A stretch of DNA of 42,896 nucleotides, taken from the NCBI GenBank assembly GCA_017519965.1, contig JAFWRK010000082.1:1-42896 (forward strand), given 5' to 3'. The translations under genes were made by a program, and so were the position numbers. This document shows, piece by piece, positions 7,496 to 15,760 of this stretch; within the stretch, counting starts at the first letter, position 1, and every line of letters starts with the position of its first letter. The stretch comes from Bacilli bacterium (GTDB lineage Bacteria > Bacillota_I > Bacilli_A > RF39 > UBA660). The notes under the pieces are model-generated. The model saw only the letters and a program-made list of their open reading frames with translations, was not told the origin of the DNA and searched no databases.

Positions 7496-8385
7496 TGATT
7501 TTAGTAACATTAGGAACTCAAGATAAGTCATTTGAGAGATTACTTAAAGCAATTGATAGAGAAATAGAAAAGGGTAATATTAAAGATAAAGTTGTAGTAC
7601 AAGCTGGTTATACAAAATATGAATCTTCAAATATGGAAATATTTGATTTAATACCTAATGATGAATTTGATAAATTAGTTAAAGAGGCTGATTTAATAAT
7701 AACTCATGGAGGAGTTGGATCTATACTTAGTGCTATAAAAAATAATAAAAAAGTTATTGCTGCTCCTAGATTAAAAAAGTATAAAGAGCATACAAATGAT
7801 CATCAGAAGGAAATTATTGAAGAATTTGTTAATGATGGATATATATTAGGATTAAATGATTTCAATAAGTTAGATAAAGTACTTACAAAAAGTAAGACGT
7901 TTAAACCTAAGAAGTTTGTTAGTAATACAAATAATATGATTGATTTAATTAATAATTATATAGAAAAAGATAATCATACTTCATGGTATAACAAGTATAG
8001 TTATATTATTAAATACTTTTTTATAATATTTATATATGTACTAATATCTATGATAATAAAAAATTGTTTGTATAGATACTTTTATACTCCTAGTAATATT
8101 GGTATACATAATATTTTGAGATTTCATTTCTTTGTATTTATATTTATTAATTATTTTATATGTTTTAAATGGATATTTAATAGTAAGTTTAAGATAAGCC
8201 ATTTGATATTATATAATTTATCTAATATTTTTATTTACTTTATATGCTTAATAAACTTAAAAAATATTACTATTATTTATTTAGTTTACTTTATCATTTC
8301 TTTATTAATTAACAAGTTTATTATATTTGATCAAAGTATAATAAAAAAACTATTAAAGAAAACTTTAACATATGAAGAAAATTAG
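7495..8385 (+). CDS. Alg13/PssE-like catalytic subunit fused to GtrA-like membrane domain
   Basis: Residues ~1-155 form a GT28 C-terminal-type domain: MILVTLGTQDKSFERLLKAI at the start, and ADLIITHGGVGSILSAI as the UDP-sugar-binding motif of Alg13/PssE. Residues ~165-285 hold four predicted transmembrane helices in GtrA-like layout, with FINYFICFKWIF and LLINKFIIF matching the aromatic-rich helix ends of GtrA proteins, which help flip polyprenyl-phosphate sugars. The fusion links sugar transfer to a putative flippase in one chain. ATG 7495 overlaps the previous stop (TAATG) with GGGGGATGG upstream; the longer frame from 7438 runs into the Alg14 gene. The GtrA assignment rests on topology and short motifs and is less sure than the Alg13 one. 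Confidence 0.82.
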   Translation: MILVTLGTQDKSFERLLKAIDREIEKGNIKDKVVVQAGYTKYESSNMEIFDLIPNDEFDKLVKEADLIITHGGVGSILSAIKNNKKVIAAPRLKKYKEHTNDHQKEIIEEFVNDGYILGLNDFNKLDKVLTKSKTFKPKKFVSNTNNMIDLINNYIEKDNHTSWYNKYSYIIKYFFIIFIYVLISMIIKNCLYRYFYTPSNIGIHNILRFHFFVFIFINYFICFKWIFNSKFKISHLILYNLSNIFIYFICLINLKNITIIYLVYFIISLLINKFIIFDQSIIKKLLKKTLTYEEN

Positions 8386-9313
8386 TGTAGTTATTCCTTG
8401 TTATAATGAAGGTAAAAATGTAATAAGTATTTATAAAGAATTAGATAAAGTAAGTAAAATGACTAAAGATTTTGATTTAGAGATTATTTATGTTAATGAT
8501 GGTAGTATGGATAATACTATTATTAATCTTAGAAGTCTTGCTAAAAAGGATAGAAGGGTTAGATATTTATCTTTTTCAAAAAACTTTGGAAAAGAGGCTG
8601 CTATGGCAGCAGGATTTAAATATAGTACTGGTGATTATGTAACTGTTATGGATTGTGATTTACAAGATCCTCCAGAATTGCTTCTTGAGATGTTTGTAAT
8701 ACTTGAAAATACAGAGTATGATTGTTGTGCTCTATATTGTGATAGTTATAAGAATTATTCTTTTATTAGAAGAATATGTACTAAACTTTTCTATAAAATC
8801 TATAGTTTTTTATCTTCATATAAAAGTCATCCTGGTGAAAGAGATTGTAGATTGATGACTAGAAATATGGTTAATTCTTTATTAGAATTATGTGAGTATA
8901 ATAGATATGTTAAAGGTATTTATAATTATGTTGGTTATAGTGTTTGTTGGATAAGGTATGATATTCCAAATAGAGTAAAAGGAAAAAGTAAGTTCTCATT
9001 AATTAAGTTATTTAGATATGCTGTAGAAGGTATTACTTCCTTTAGTACTAAGCCATTATTAATATCAGCTTTTGTGGGTATAATATTTTGTTTAATATCT
9101 TTTATAGCAATTATATTTATAATTATAAAAACAATATTATATGGTGATCCTGTAAGTGGTTGGCCGAGTTTAGCTTGTATAGTGATATTTGTTTCTGGAG
9201 TACAATTGTTTTTCTTAGGAATTATAGGACTATATTTATCAAAATTATACTTAGAAGTTAAGAAAAGACCTTTATATATAATTAAAGAGAAAGAAAAAGA
9301 TTTGTTTAATTAG
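8372..9313 (+). CDS. GT2 polyprenyl-phosphate glycosyltransferase (GtrB/DPM1-like)
   Basis: GT-A inverting enzyme of 313 residues that loads a sugar onto a polyprenyl phosphate. Motifs: ISVVIPCYNEGKNV at the N-terminus, IIYVNDGSMDNT, FSKNFGKEAAMAAG, and the metal/donor site VMDCDLQDPPELL. The C-terminus has two transmembrane helices (~230-255 and ~265-290), typical of GtrB/ArnC/YfdH proteins. It overlaps the Alg13-GtrA gene by 14 bases. The GtrA/GtrB pairing known from O-antigen and wall-polysaccharide glucosylation suggests that this enzyme makes the lipid-P-sugar and the GtrA-like domain moves it outward. Last gene of the operon, closed by a strong terminator. Confidence 0.9.
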   Translation: MKKISVVIPCYNEGKNVISIYKELDKVSKMTKDFDLEIIYVNDGSMDNTIINLRSLAKKDRRVRYLSFSKNFGKEAAMAAGFKYSTGDYVTVMDCDLQDPPELLLEMFVILENTEYDCCALYCDSYKNYSFIRRICTKLFYKIYSFLSSYKSHPGERDCRLMTRNMVNSLLELCEYNRYVKGIYNYVGYSVCWIRYDIPNRVKGKSKFSLIKLFRYAVEGITSFSTKPLLISAFVGIIFCLISFIAIIFIIIKTILYGDPVSGWPSLACIVIFVSGVQLFFLGIIGLYLSKLYLEVKKRPLYIIKEKEKDLFN

Positions 9314-9334
9314 TATACAAATCTCTTTTTTTTT
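9298..9334 (+). terminator. Rho-independent terminator of the glycosyltransferase operon
   Basis: AGATTTGT / ACAAATCT stem, 11-base loop, then C and a T9-T10 run. Confidence 0.85.
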
Positions 9335-9362
9335 ATTATAATTTTATATAGGATGTGATGAT

Positions 9363-9929
9363 ATGAAATTTAAAAGTCTTCCTTTTTGGATGTTTGCTTT
9401 AGGACTTTTATTAATTTTCTCAGGATGTGTTTCTATTTTTATTTTGGATTTAAAAAAAGATCAAGCTACTGTTTTAAGTAGAATGGATGATGTTTCTAAT
9501 ACTTTTGAAGAGTTTTCTACTGAAGTTAGTTTGTATGAAGAACAAAGAGATTTATTATATACAGAAGTATTAAGTAATCTTTATTATGATACTTTATTTA
9601 GTCAAGATAAGATTGTTAAGAATAGATTATCTAACTATGAAGCTATAGTAGATGAGATTAGTAAAAAGAATTCTACGTTAGATAAATTATGTTCTGATGT
9701 TTACTATCCTGATTCTGTTGTTAATAACAAATGTAGTAATTATAAAAGTATATATGAGCAAGTAGTTAATTATTTTGTTACTGATATTAAATTTTATAAT
9801 AAGAATATTAATAAATATAATGAATATGTAAAAAGTAATGGAAGTACAAATAGCGTTTCATTATATAAAACAAAAAAAGATTATATAGATTACAATAATG
9901 ATAATGTATATGATGGTAAAGAGGAGTAG
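9363..9929 (+). CDS. Membrane-anchored extracytoplasmic protein, unknown
   Basis: I do not recognise this 188-residue protein. An N-terminal helix (~8-28, FWMFALGLLLIFSGCVSIFIL) anchors it. SGC resembles a lipobox, but the hydrophobic run continues past the Cys, so a membrane anchor is likelier than lipidation. Residues ~35-160 are helical and coiled-coil-like, with two Cys (LDKLCSDV, NNKCSN) that could pair outside the cell. The C-terminus DYNNDNVYDGKEE has the spacing of a calcium-binding DxNxDxxxDG loop. GAGGAG at its 3' end is the ribosome-binding site of the next gene, so it is co-translated with the NAGPA protein and probably works with it. Confidence 0.75.
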   Translation: MKFKSLPFWMFALGLLLIFSGCVSIFILDLKKDQATVLSRMDDVSNTFEEFSTEVSLYEEQRDLLYTEVLSNLYYDTLFSQDKIVKNRLSNYEAIVDEISKKNSTLDKLCSDVYYPDSVVNNKCSNYKSIYEQVVNYFVTDIKFYNKNINKYNEYVKSNGSTNSVSLYKTKKDYIDYNNDNVYDGKEE

Positions 9930-9931
9930 AT

Positions 9932-10978
9932 ATGGGTTTATTTAAAAAGAAAACTGAAAAAAAGAAATGGTCTCCAATTAAAAAGCTATTAGTTACTATA
10001 TTAGTATTGTTATTATTGGGTATTTCTTCTTTTGCTTTCTTATTATATGGACCAATAGATTCATTTAAGAATTTCTGGATTACTAGTGCTATGACTACAA
10101 TGAATCATCAATATTTAGCTAAATGGTTTTATAGTGATGAATATATTAATAAAGTTTTAGCTTCTAATTCTGTTATTGAAGTAGATGAAAGTACAGATAC
10201 TAGTGCAATTAAATTTAAAAAGTATACTACTAGTATTTATAAAAATGAATATGATAAACAGATTTTAACTAAAGATCCGGATAATGATTTATATAAGATA
10301 ATTGAAGTAAGTGGAAGTGGATATAAAGGTTTTTTAGTTGCAATATATGATCCTTCTAGAATTAGTATAGCAACTACTAAATATTTGGGTACAAGAGGAG
10401 AAGATATTCTTACTGTTTCTAAAAGGGAAAATGCTATTGTTGCTATGAATGCTGGTGGATTTTATGATCCTGATTGGAATAGTAATGGAGCATTACCTCA
10501 TGGTACTGTAATAAGTAATGGTAAATTAGTAAGTGATTATGAAGATGCTAGAGTTGGTGGAGGATTCATTGGATTTAATAATGAAAATAAGCTAGTGTTA
10601 GGTAGAATGAGTGCCAATGAAGCTTTAGCTAATGGTATAAGAGATGCAATTGAATTTGGTCCATTTTTAATTATAAATGGTAAAAGAAGTTTTGTTAAAG
10701 GTAATGGAGGATGGGGAATTGCTCCTCGTAGTGCTATTGGACAAAGACAAGATGGAATTGTATTATTCTTAGTAATAAATGGAAGAATACCTAGTAGTAT
10801 AGGTGCTGATATGATTGATTTATGTGATGTATTAGAAAACTATGGAGCATATAATGCTGCTAACTTAGATGGAGGTAGCTCTTCTGAATTAGTTATTAAT
10901 CAAAAAATTGTTAATACTCCAGTTGCAGGTGGTTCTAATGGACTTAGAGATATGCCTACATTTTGGATTGTCAAATAA
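9932..10978 (+). CDS. Membrane-anchored phosphodiester glycosidase (NAGPA family), copy 1
   Basis: The 348-residue protein has a basic N-terminus, one membrane helix (~19-41) and an extracytoplasmic NAGPA domain (PF09992). Members cleave phosphodiester-linked sugars, such as GlcNAc-1-phosphodiesters in the mammalian uncovering enzyme; bacterial substrates are mostly unknown, with wall polymers plausible. Conserved features are AIVAMNAGGFYDP, GWGIAPRSAIGQRQDGIVLFLVI and AANLDGGSSSELV. A juxtamembrane block FWITSAMTTMNHQYLAKWF recurs in the paralogue at 14687-15748. The start has GAGGAG five bases upstream. It follows the coiled-coil-like membrane protein by two bases. Substrate and role in wall-glycan turnover are inference. 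Confidence 0.88.
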   Translation: MGLFKKKTEKKKWSPIKKLLVTILVLLLLGISSFAFLLYGPIDSFKNFWITSAMTTMNHQYLAKWFYSDEYINKVLASNSVIEVDESTDTSAIKFKKYTTSIYKNEYDKQILTKDPDNDLYKIIEVSGSGYKGFLVAIYDPSRISIATTKYLGTRGEDILTVSKRENAIVAMNAGGFYDPDWNSNGALPHGTVISNGKLVSDYEDARVGGGFIGFNNENKLVLGRMSANEALANGIRDAIEFGPFLIINGKRSFVKGNGGWGIAPRSAIGQRQDGIVLFLVINGRIPSSIGADMIDLCDVLENYGAYNAANLDGGSSSELVINQKIVNTPVAGGSNGLRDMPTFWIVK

Positions 10979-10995
10979 TATGGAATTATTATAAA
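10968..10995 (+). promoter_or_regulatory. Candidate sigma-A promoter for the 122-aa membrane protein
   Basis: TTGTCA at 10968-10973, 16-base spacer, TATAAA at 10990-10995; the -35 lies in the end of the preceding gene. Confidence 0.45.
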
Positions 10996-11027
10996 TTGTA
11001 TGATATTATTTCTTTAGAGGTGAGTTT

Positions 11028-11396
11028 ATGTTAATTGGTTTAGTAGAGGGATGCAATGATGTTGCTTTAGCTAATATTTTGTCAATTGTACAAAAGATTA
11101 TGTTACTTTTTCAAATAGTTGTTCCTATAATAGCAATTATCGGACTTGTAAAAACACTTATAAAATTGACTGTTGACCCAGAAAATAAAAAAGCTAAAAG
11201 TTGGATAAAGAATTGGTTTTTAGCTTTACTAATATTTTTTATGTTACCATTCATTATAAATGTAGTAATGGGTTGGTTAGATGGTAATTTTTCTTTTGCA
11301 AATTGTTGGAATTATGCAAAACATAGTACTAGTGATTCTAGCGGTTGGTCATATGATAATACTTTTGATCAGCAACAACATGATATTATAAAATAA
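11028..11396 (+). CDS. Small two-helix membrane protein, VirB2/pilin-like topology
   Basis: The 122-residue protein has two hydrophobic helices (~15-43, IVQKIMLLFQIVVPIIAIIGLV; ~62-85, WFLALLIFFMLPFIINVVM). They are joined by a short basic cytoplasmic-type loop (DPENKKAKSWIKN). A polar Ser/Gln-rich tail carries one Cys (FANCWNY). The two-helix hairpin with a charged turn resembles T4SS VirB2/TrbC-type pilins and small holin-like proteins, but no other secretion gene is nearby and there is no long signal peptide, so this is only a topological comparison. AGAGGTGA lies six bases before the ATG. A candidate promoter lies upstream and a terminator follows, so it is probably transcribed alone. Function unknown. 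Confidence 0.75.
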   Translation: MLIGLVEGCNDVALANILSIVQKIMLLFQIVVPIIAIIGLVKTLIKLTVDPENKKAKSWIKNWFLALLIFFMLPFIINVVMGWLDGNFSFANCWNYAKHSTSDSSGWSYDNTFDQQQHDIIK

Positions 11397-11418
11397 AGAA
11401 GATTTTTCTTCTTTTTTT
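11395..11418 (+). terminator. Rho-independent terminator
   Basis: AAAGAAGA-TTTT-TCTTCTTT followed by further T. Confidence 0.8.
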
Positions 11419-11445
11419 GTTATAATAATAATAAGTGGTGATTTC

Positions 11446-13005
11446 ATGAAAGGTGATTATGAAATAATAAAGAAAAAGTATGGAGAGAGAATGGCTAAGG
11501 CTTGTAGAAAGTTATTTCCTGTTATTTTAGATAAACCTGGAGCACTTTCTATTTTCTTATTGTCTAAGTTTTATCCTCAACATAATTTATATCAGGATGT
11601 TGTAGAAAATAAAGAGTCAAGCTTTAAAAAATATGTTTATAGTTTTTTTGATTTAGAATATGAACATGTTGATAATGGTAAGAGTGTAAAAGAATTGATG
11701 GATGAAGCTGGATATGATTTATATGAATGTCATTCTAATGATGATGTACAACAATTTAAAAAGTATTATGCTGAAGGTGAAGAAATATGTACTTTTGATG
11801 ATCCTGAAAGAATAAATAAAAACTATATATTTTTTGCTGTTAAAAAAGATGTGGATAAAATCAATAGAAAGGATTTTACAAAACCATATAGAGAAGATTT
11901 ATATGGTACTTCAGTTATTAGTATTCAATTTGAAAAAGGTAAATATAATACTTTGTCTATAAAAAATAGATATAATCATGTTGTAGGTACATCTGATGCT
12001 ACTTTTGTTAATAATTTAGATAATATCATTGTTGGATTAACAAAAGCTTTTGAAAAGGAATACAATTTAAATATTGCTTATGAAAAAGATGGCATTTTTG
12101 AAGAGTATTATATTAAATCACAAAACTATTGTTTAGGGCCTGATGGAAGATTTTATAAATTTAATAATGAGATTGATGGCATATATTATTGTCCAAAGAA
12201 TGTAATAATTGATCATGACAAAGTTTTAAAAGTTGATAGTAGTAGATATAAATTGATTGACTATTTTTTATTAGATTATAAAGATAAAAAAATTGGTTTA
12301 TATGATCCTAATTTATATGATTCTTTTTGTCAAAATGATTTAAATAGTATTGGTTTTGATAAAGTTGAAAAAGATGAAATAATCCTTACTTTAAATAATA
12401 GTAAAAATGAAAATACCATTATATGTGTTGATGATAATAGTAGAATTATTGGTGTTGTTAATAATGATATAGAAAAGATTGATGATGAATATATGTCTAA
12501 GTCAATATATACTAAATATTGCTCTTTTGCAAAATGTAAATCTATAGGAAATTCATTTATGAATGAAAATGAAGATATGACTAATATTGTGTTAGATAAT
12601 TGTGAATATATCGGTGATATGTTTTTATCTAATAATAATATTATTAAAAAAGTTTCATTTAAGAATGTTAAAAGTGTAGGAGAAATGTTCTTTCAATATA
12701 ATCAAAGTGCTGTTAGTGTTGACTTACCTTCAGTTGAAAGTATTGGTAATGAGGCATTCTATTTGAATGAAGAAGCTGAATATCTAAATATTCCTAATGC
12801 TGAGCATATAGGAGATGGTTTCTTTTCTTTAAATGAGAAAATTGATCCGTATTTTCCAAAATTGAAGAATTATATTAATAGTGCTTTTGGAAGTAGAATG
12901 GATGTTACTAATAAGATGATTGAGGTGATTAATAACAATGCTAGAAGAACTAGTGAAGAAGAATATTCAAAAGATGAAGAAGCTACAAGTAGTAGAAGAA
13001 AATAA
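11446..13005 (+). CDS. Large cytoplasmic protein with C-terminal leucine-rich-repeat-like region
   Basis: The 519-residue protein has no signal peptide or membrane segment. Residues ~1-330 are of mixed fold without a motif I know (e.g. RKLFPVILDKPGALSIFLLSKFYP and ECHSNDDVQQFKKYYAEGEE). Residues ~360-480 contain irregular repeats of about 23 residues built around SIGNSF, YIGDMF, SVGEMF, SIGNEAF and HIGDGFF. These resemble BspA-type (LRR_5) repeats, normally a protein-binding solenoid. The C-terminus is charged (EEEYSKDEEATSSRRK). GTGGTGATTTC gives the ribosome-binding site. The next gene overlaps its 3' end by 68 bases in another frame. Most BspA-like proteins are exported, so a cytoplasmic one is less usual. 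Function unknown. Confidence 0.78.
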   Translation: MKGDYEIIKKKYGERMAKACRKLFPVILDKPGALSIFLLSKFYPQHNLYQDVVENKESSFKKYVYSFFDLEYEHVDNGKSVKELMDEAGYDLYECHSNDDVQQFKKYYAEGEEICTFDDPERINKNYIFFAVKKDVDKINRKDFTKPYREDLYGTSVISIQFEKGKYNTLSIKNRYNHVVGTSDATFVNNLDNIIVGLTKAFEKEYNLNIAYEKDGIFEEYYIKSQNYCLGPDGRFYKFNNEIDGIYYCPKNVIIDHDKVLKVDSSRYKLIDYFLLDYKDKKIGLYDPNLYDSFCQNDLNSIGFDKVEKDEIILTLNNSKNENTIICVDDNSRIIGVVNNDIEKIDDEYMSKSIYTKYCSFAKCKSIGNSFMNENEDMTNIVLDNCEYIGDMFLSNNNIIKKVSFKNVKSVGEMFFQYNQSAVSVDLPSVESIGNEAFYLNEEAEYLNIPNAEHIGDGFFSLNEKIDPYFPKLKNYINSAFGSRMDVTNKMIEVINNNARRTSEEEYSKDEEATSSRRK

Positions 13006-13270
13006 TTCTAATTTTAAATTAAAAGATGAGAATAATAAAATTTATGAATTTAATATTAAATTTATTGGAAATTACGATATTAAAAATGTTAAATATTTTT
13101 ATTTTTTTAATGAATTATTAGATGAAAATTATATTGAATACTCTAAAAAATACCTTTTTGGAGATGTAAATTCTTGTTATGGGAGAAAAATTAATAAAAA
13201 AACTCTTCAAGATTTGATAAAAATAGAATATAATAATGAAGAATTATTTTTGAAGAGATTTTATGGCTAA
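12938..13270 (+). CDS. Small unknown protein overlapping the LRR-like gene
   Basis: The 110-residue frame starts 68 bases before the end of the LRR-like gene. The ATG at 12938 has a very good GAGGTGAT eight bases upstream (12922-12929). An internal ATG at 12974 lacks a comparable site. The protein is charged and Phe/Tyr/Asn-rich with strand-like segments (NSNFKLKDENNKIYEFNIKF, YFYFFNELLDENYIEY), with no membrane helix. The non-overlapping part has local coding-type composition. The long overlap suggests translational coupling, so the product may act with the LRR-like protein. I do not recognise a family. Confidence 0.6.
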   Translation: MLEELVKKNIQKMKKLQVVEENNSNFKLKDENNKIYEFNIKFIGNYDIKNVKYFYFFNELLDENYIEYSKKYLFGDVNSCYGRKINKKTLQDLIKIEYNNEELFLKRFYG

Positions 13271-13275
13271 ATGCC

Positions 13276-13304
13276 TTGAAAGGATTTGCTAAAATTGTTA
13301 TAAT
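13276..13304 (+). promoter_or_regulatory. Strong sigma-A promoter before the surface-protein/NAGPA/deacetylase genes
   Basis: TTGAAA (13276-13281), 17-base spacer, TATAAT (13299-13304). It lies directly after the preceding stop codon and likely drives 13330-17023 as one operon. Confidence 0.75.
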
Positions 13305-13329
13305 TGAGAGGTAGGATGGAGTACTGCTT

Positions 13330-14682
13330 ATGATTAAGAAGAATAAAAAGAATAATAAGAAAAAGAAAAAGTTAATTCCATATAGCAAAAAGGAATTAAT
13401 TTTTAATGTATTGAGCTTAGTAATAGCTATTGGTGTTGGATTATATTTTGGAGGTAGAAGTTTCTATTATTATAGTAAACAAGCTTTTAAAATAGAAAAA
13501 GATAGTGTTACATTAAATGGTACTATTACTAATAGTAATTATACTGTTACTGAAGGTGATGGGTTACATCAAGATACTGATGGTTATTACTTTAAAGGTA
13601 ATGTTGATAATAACTATGTAAAATTTGCTAATAGAACATTTAGAATTATTAGAGTTAATAATGATGGTAGTGTTAAAGTAATTACTGATTCTATTGCTAC
13701 AGAGTTTATGTGGGGAGAAGATAGTAATTATGTTAATTCTAATTTGGATAATTGGTTAGATAAGAAAGAAAAAATAGAGGGTAGTGGAGTATATTATGAT
13801 ACTATTCCTAATGTAGAAGACTTCTTAGTTAAGACTGAATATAATATACCTACTTTTGATGGTAAGACTGTTACTGCTGGAGAAGAAAATTTAAGTAGTT
13901 ATGTTAGTACATTAAGTATTAAAGATTATAGTAATGCTAATGGTAAAAATAGTTTTTTAAATATTTCTAAATACTTCTGGTTAATAGGTGTTAATGAAAA
14001 TGATAACAACTTATATGTATCAGAAGATGGCTCTTTATTAGATGGTAATTTATATGAGTCATATGGTATTAGACCTGTTATTACTTTTAAAGCTGATACA
14101 ATTATTTCTAGTGGAGTAGGAACTAAAGATGATCCTTATGTTATTGATCAAGGCGAAAAAGTTAATATGGTAGATAACTATGTAATGGTTGGTAACGATA
14201 AATGGATAGTTTTTTATGATAAAGGTAATTTAGTTAAAGTTGTATTTGCTGGTTTTGTCGGAGATAAAACTATTAGTTACAGTAATTCTAATAGTGAATA
14301 TGATCCAACTGATAAAAAGAGTGCTGCTCATTATCTAAATAATCTATTTAATAATTATCCATATAAAAAATATTTTAGTGATTTAACTTTATATACTGGA
14401 GAAGTTAGTAGTGATACTTCATTAGATTTTACTAATATTTATTCTTCTCATGTTACTGTTGGATGGGGAATGCCTAATTTATTTGATTATAATAATTCTG
14501 GTAATGATGAATATTACTTATCTAATACAGTATCTACTGTTGGAAGTAACGTATTAGTTTATCGTAATTATGGATTACTTGAAGAAGCTTCTGTCAATGA
14601 TATAAAGAATATTGCTCCTGTAGGTGTTATTTCTAAAGATAGAATTGAAAAAGATAAAAATGGAATATATAGAGCGAGGTAA
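13330..14682 (+). CDS. Membrane-anchored surface protein, DUF6273-like
   Basis: The 450-residue protein has a very basic N-terminus (KKNKKNNKKKKK), one membrane helix (~25-48) and a large extracytoplasmic region. YVKFANRTFRIIRVNNDGSVKVITD, then GIRPVITFKADTI and SSGVGTKDDPYVID, match the pattern I associate with DUF6273-like surface proteins of gut Firmicutes. A second similar unit begins near VNMVDNYVMVGNDKWIVF and ends at IAPVGVISKD, so the ectodomain looks like two diverged copies. Ser/Asn/Tyr-rich composition suits a beta fold, possibly carbohydrate-binding (speculative). It follows a strong promoter and is separated by four bases from the second NAGPA gene, so it likely belongs to the glycan-processing operon. 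Confidence 0.8.
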   Translation: MIKKNKKNNKKKKKLIPYSKKELIFNVLSLVIAIGVGLYFGGRSFYYYSKQAFKIEKDSVTLNGTITNSNYTVTEGDGLHQDTDGYYFKGNVDNNYVKFANRTFRIIRVNNDGSVKVITDSIATEFMWGEDSNYVNSNLDNWLDKKEKIEGSGVYYDTIPNVEDFLVKTEYNIPTFDGKTVTAGEENLSSYVSTLSIKDYSNANGKNSFLNISKYFWLIGVNENDNNLYVSEDGSLLDGNLYESYGIRPVITFKADTIISSGVGTKDDPYVIDQGEKVNMVDNYVMVGNDKWIVFYDKGNLVKVVFAGFVGDKTISYSNSNSEYDPTDKKSAAHYLNNLFNNYPYKKYFSDLTLYTGEVSSDTSLDFTNIYSSHVTVGWGMPNLFDYNNSGNDEYYLSNTVSTVGSNVLVYRNYGLLEEASVNDIKNIAPVGVISKDRIEKDKNGIYRAR

Positions 14683-14686
14683 ATGA

Positions 14687-15748
14687 ATGAGAAAAAAAGA
14701 AAAGAAAAAACGTCATGTTCATAAGTTTACTTTTGGTGTTATATTTTTAGATTTAGTTGTGATTGCAGCTTTAGTTGTTATTAATACTTCTGAATTCAAA
14801 GCATTTTGGATTCCAACTGCAATGACTACTATGACTCATAAGTATTTAGCTTATACTTTATATGATGAAGATACAGTTAATAAAGTTATGAGTGAGAACT
14901 ATATTGAACAAAATACTGATGAAGTAAATTTAGATGATGTTGTAATTGGTGATACTACTAAGAAGACTCATTTTACTAGTAAATATGAAGAGGATTTATA
15001 TACTAGAAATCCTGGAAATGATGTATATAAAATTATTAGATTAGAAGAAAAGAAATTTAAAGGTTATTTAACTGTTATTTATGATCCTGCTGATGTTGAT
15101 TTAGCTATTCCTCAAAAGCTTGGAAAAGCTGGAGAAAGTGTTAATACACTTTGTAAGAAAAATGGTGGACTAGTTGGAATCAATGGTGGTGGATTCGAAG
15201 ATCTAGATGGTTGGGGTAATGGATCAATACCATATGGTGCTATTATTAATAATGGAGAGCTTGTTTGGACTCATTCAGGTGGATCTGGACAATTAATTGG
15301 TTTTACTAAAGAACACAAATTATGGTTAACAAATGATGATCCTGCTACAGCTATTAGTAAAGGTATGGTTGATGCAGTTGAATTTGGTCCTAATTTAATA
15401 GTTAATGGTAAAGTATCTAAGATTCATGGTGATGGTGGATGGGGTACTGCTCCTAGAAGTGTAATTGCTCAAAGAAGAGATGGAATTGTTTTATTTTTAA
15501 TAATTGAAGGTAGACTTCCTGGATATAGTATTGGTGCTACTATGAATGATGTTATAGAAATGTTACTTAGATATGGAGCATATAATGCTGCTAATTTAGA
15601 TGGTGGTGCTTCTTCTACTATGTCTGTAAATGGTAAATTATATAATAAACCTAGTGCAGGTGGAGAATATGGTGGTAGAACTGTATCAAATGCTTGGATT
15701 GCTACTAATAAAACTGGTAAAGCTTGTGAAGGTTGTATAACATATTAA
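14687..15748 (+). CDS. Membrane-anchored phosphodiester glycosidase (NAGPA family), copy 2
   Basis: Paralogue of the protein at 9932-10978 (353 residues): basic N-terminus, one membrane helix (~14-33), the shared juxtamembrane block FWIPTAMTTMTHKYLAYTL, then a NAGPA domain (PF09992). The domain shows GLVGINGGGFEDLDGWG, GWGTAPRSVIAQRRDGIVLFLII and AANLDGGASSTMSVNGK. It ends KTGKACEGCITY, with a Cys pair (CEGC) not present in copy 1. ATG 14687 has GAGGT six bases upstream; an ATG at 14683 is out of frame. It is followed after 12 bases by the deacetylase. Likely acts outside the membrane on a phosphodiester-linked or terminal sugar; substrate unknown. Confidence 0.88.
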   Translation: MRKKEKKKRHVHKFTFGVIFLDLVVIAALVVINTSEFKAFWIPTAMTTMTHKYLAYTLYDEDTVNKVMSENYIEQNTDEVNLDDVVIGDTTKKTHFTSKYEEDLYTRNPGNDVYKIIRLEEKKFKGYLTVIYDPADVDLAIPQKLGKAGESVNTLCKKNGGLVGINGGGFEDLDGWGNGSIPYGAIINNGELVWTHSGGSGQLIGFTKEHKLWLTNDDPATAISKGMVDAVEFGPNLIVNGKVSKIHGDGGWGTAPRSVIAQRRDGIVLFLIIEGRLPGYSIGATMNDVIEMLLRYGAYNAANLDGGASSTMSVNGKLYNKPSAGGEYGGRTVSNAWIATNKTGKACEGCITY

Positions 15749-15760
15749 TAGGAGACTAAT

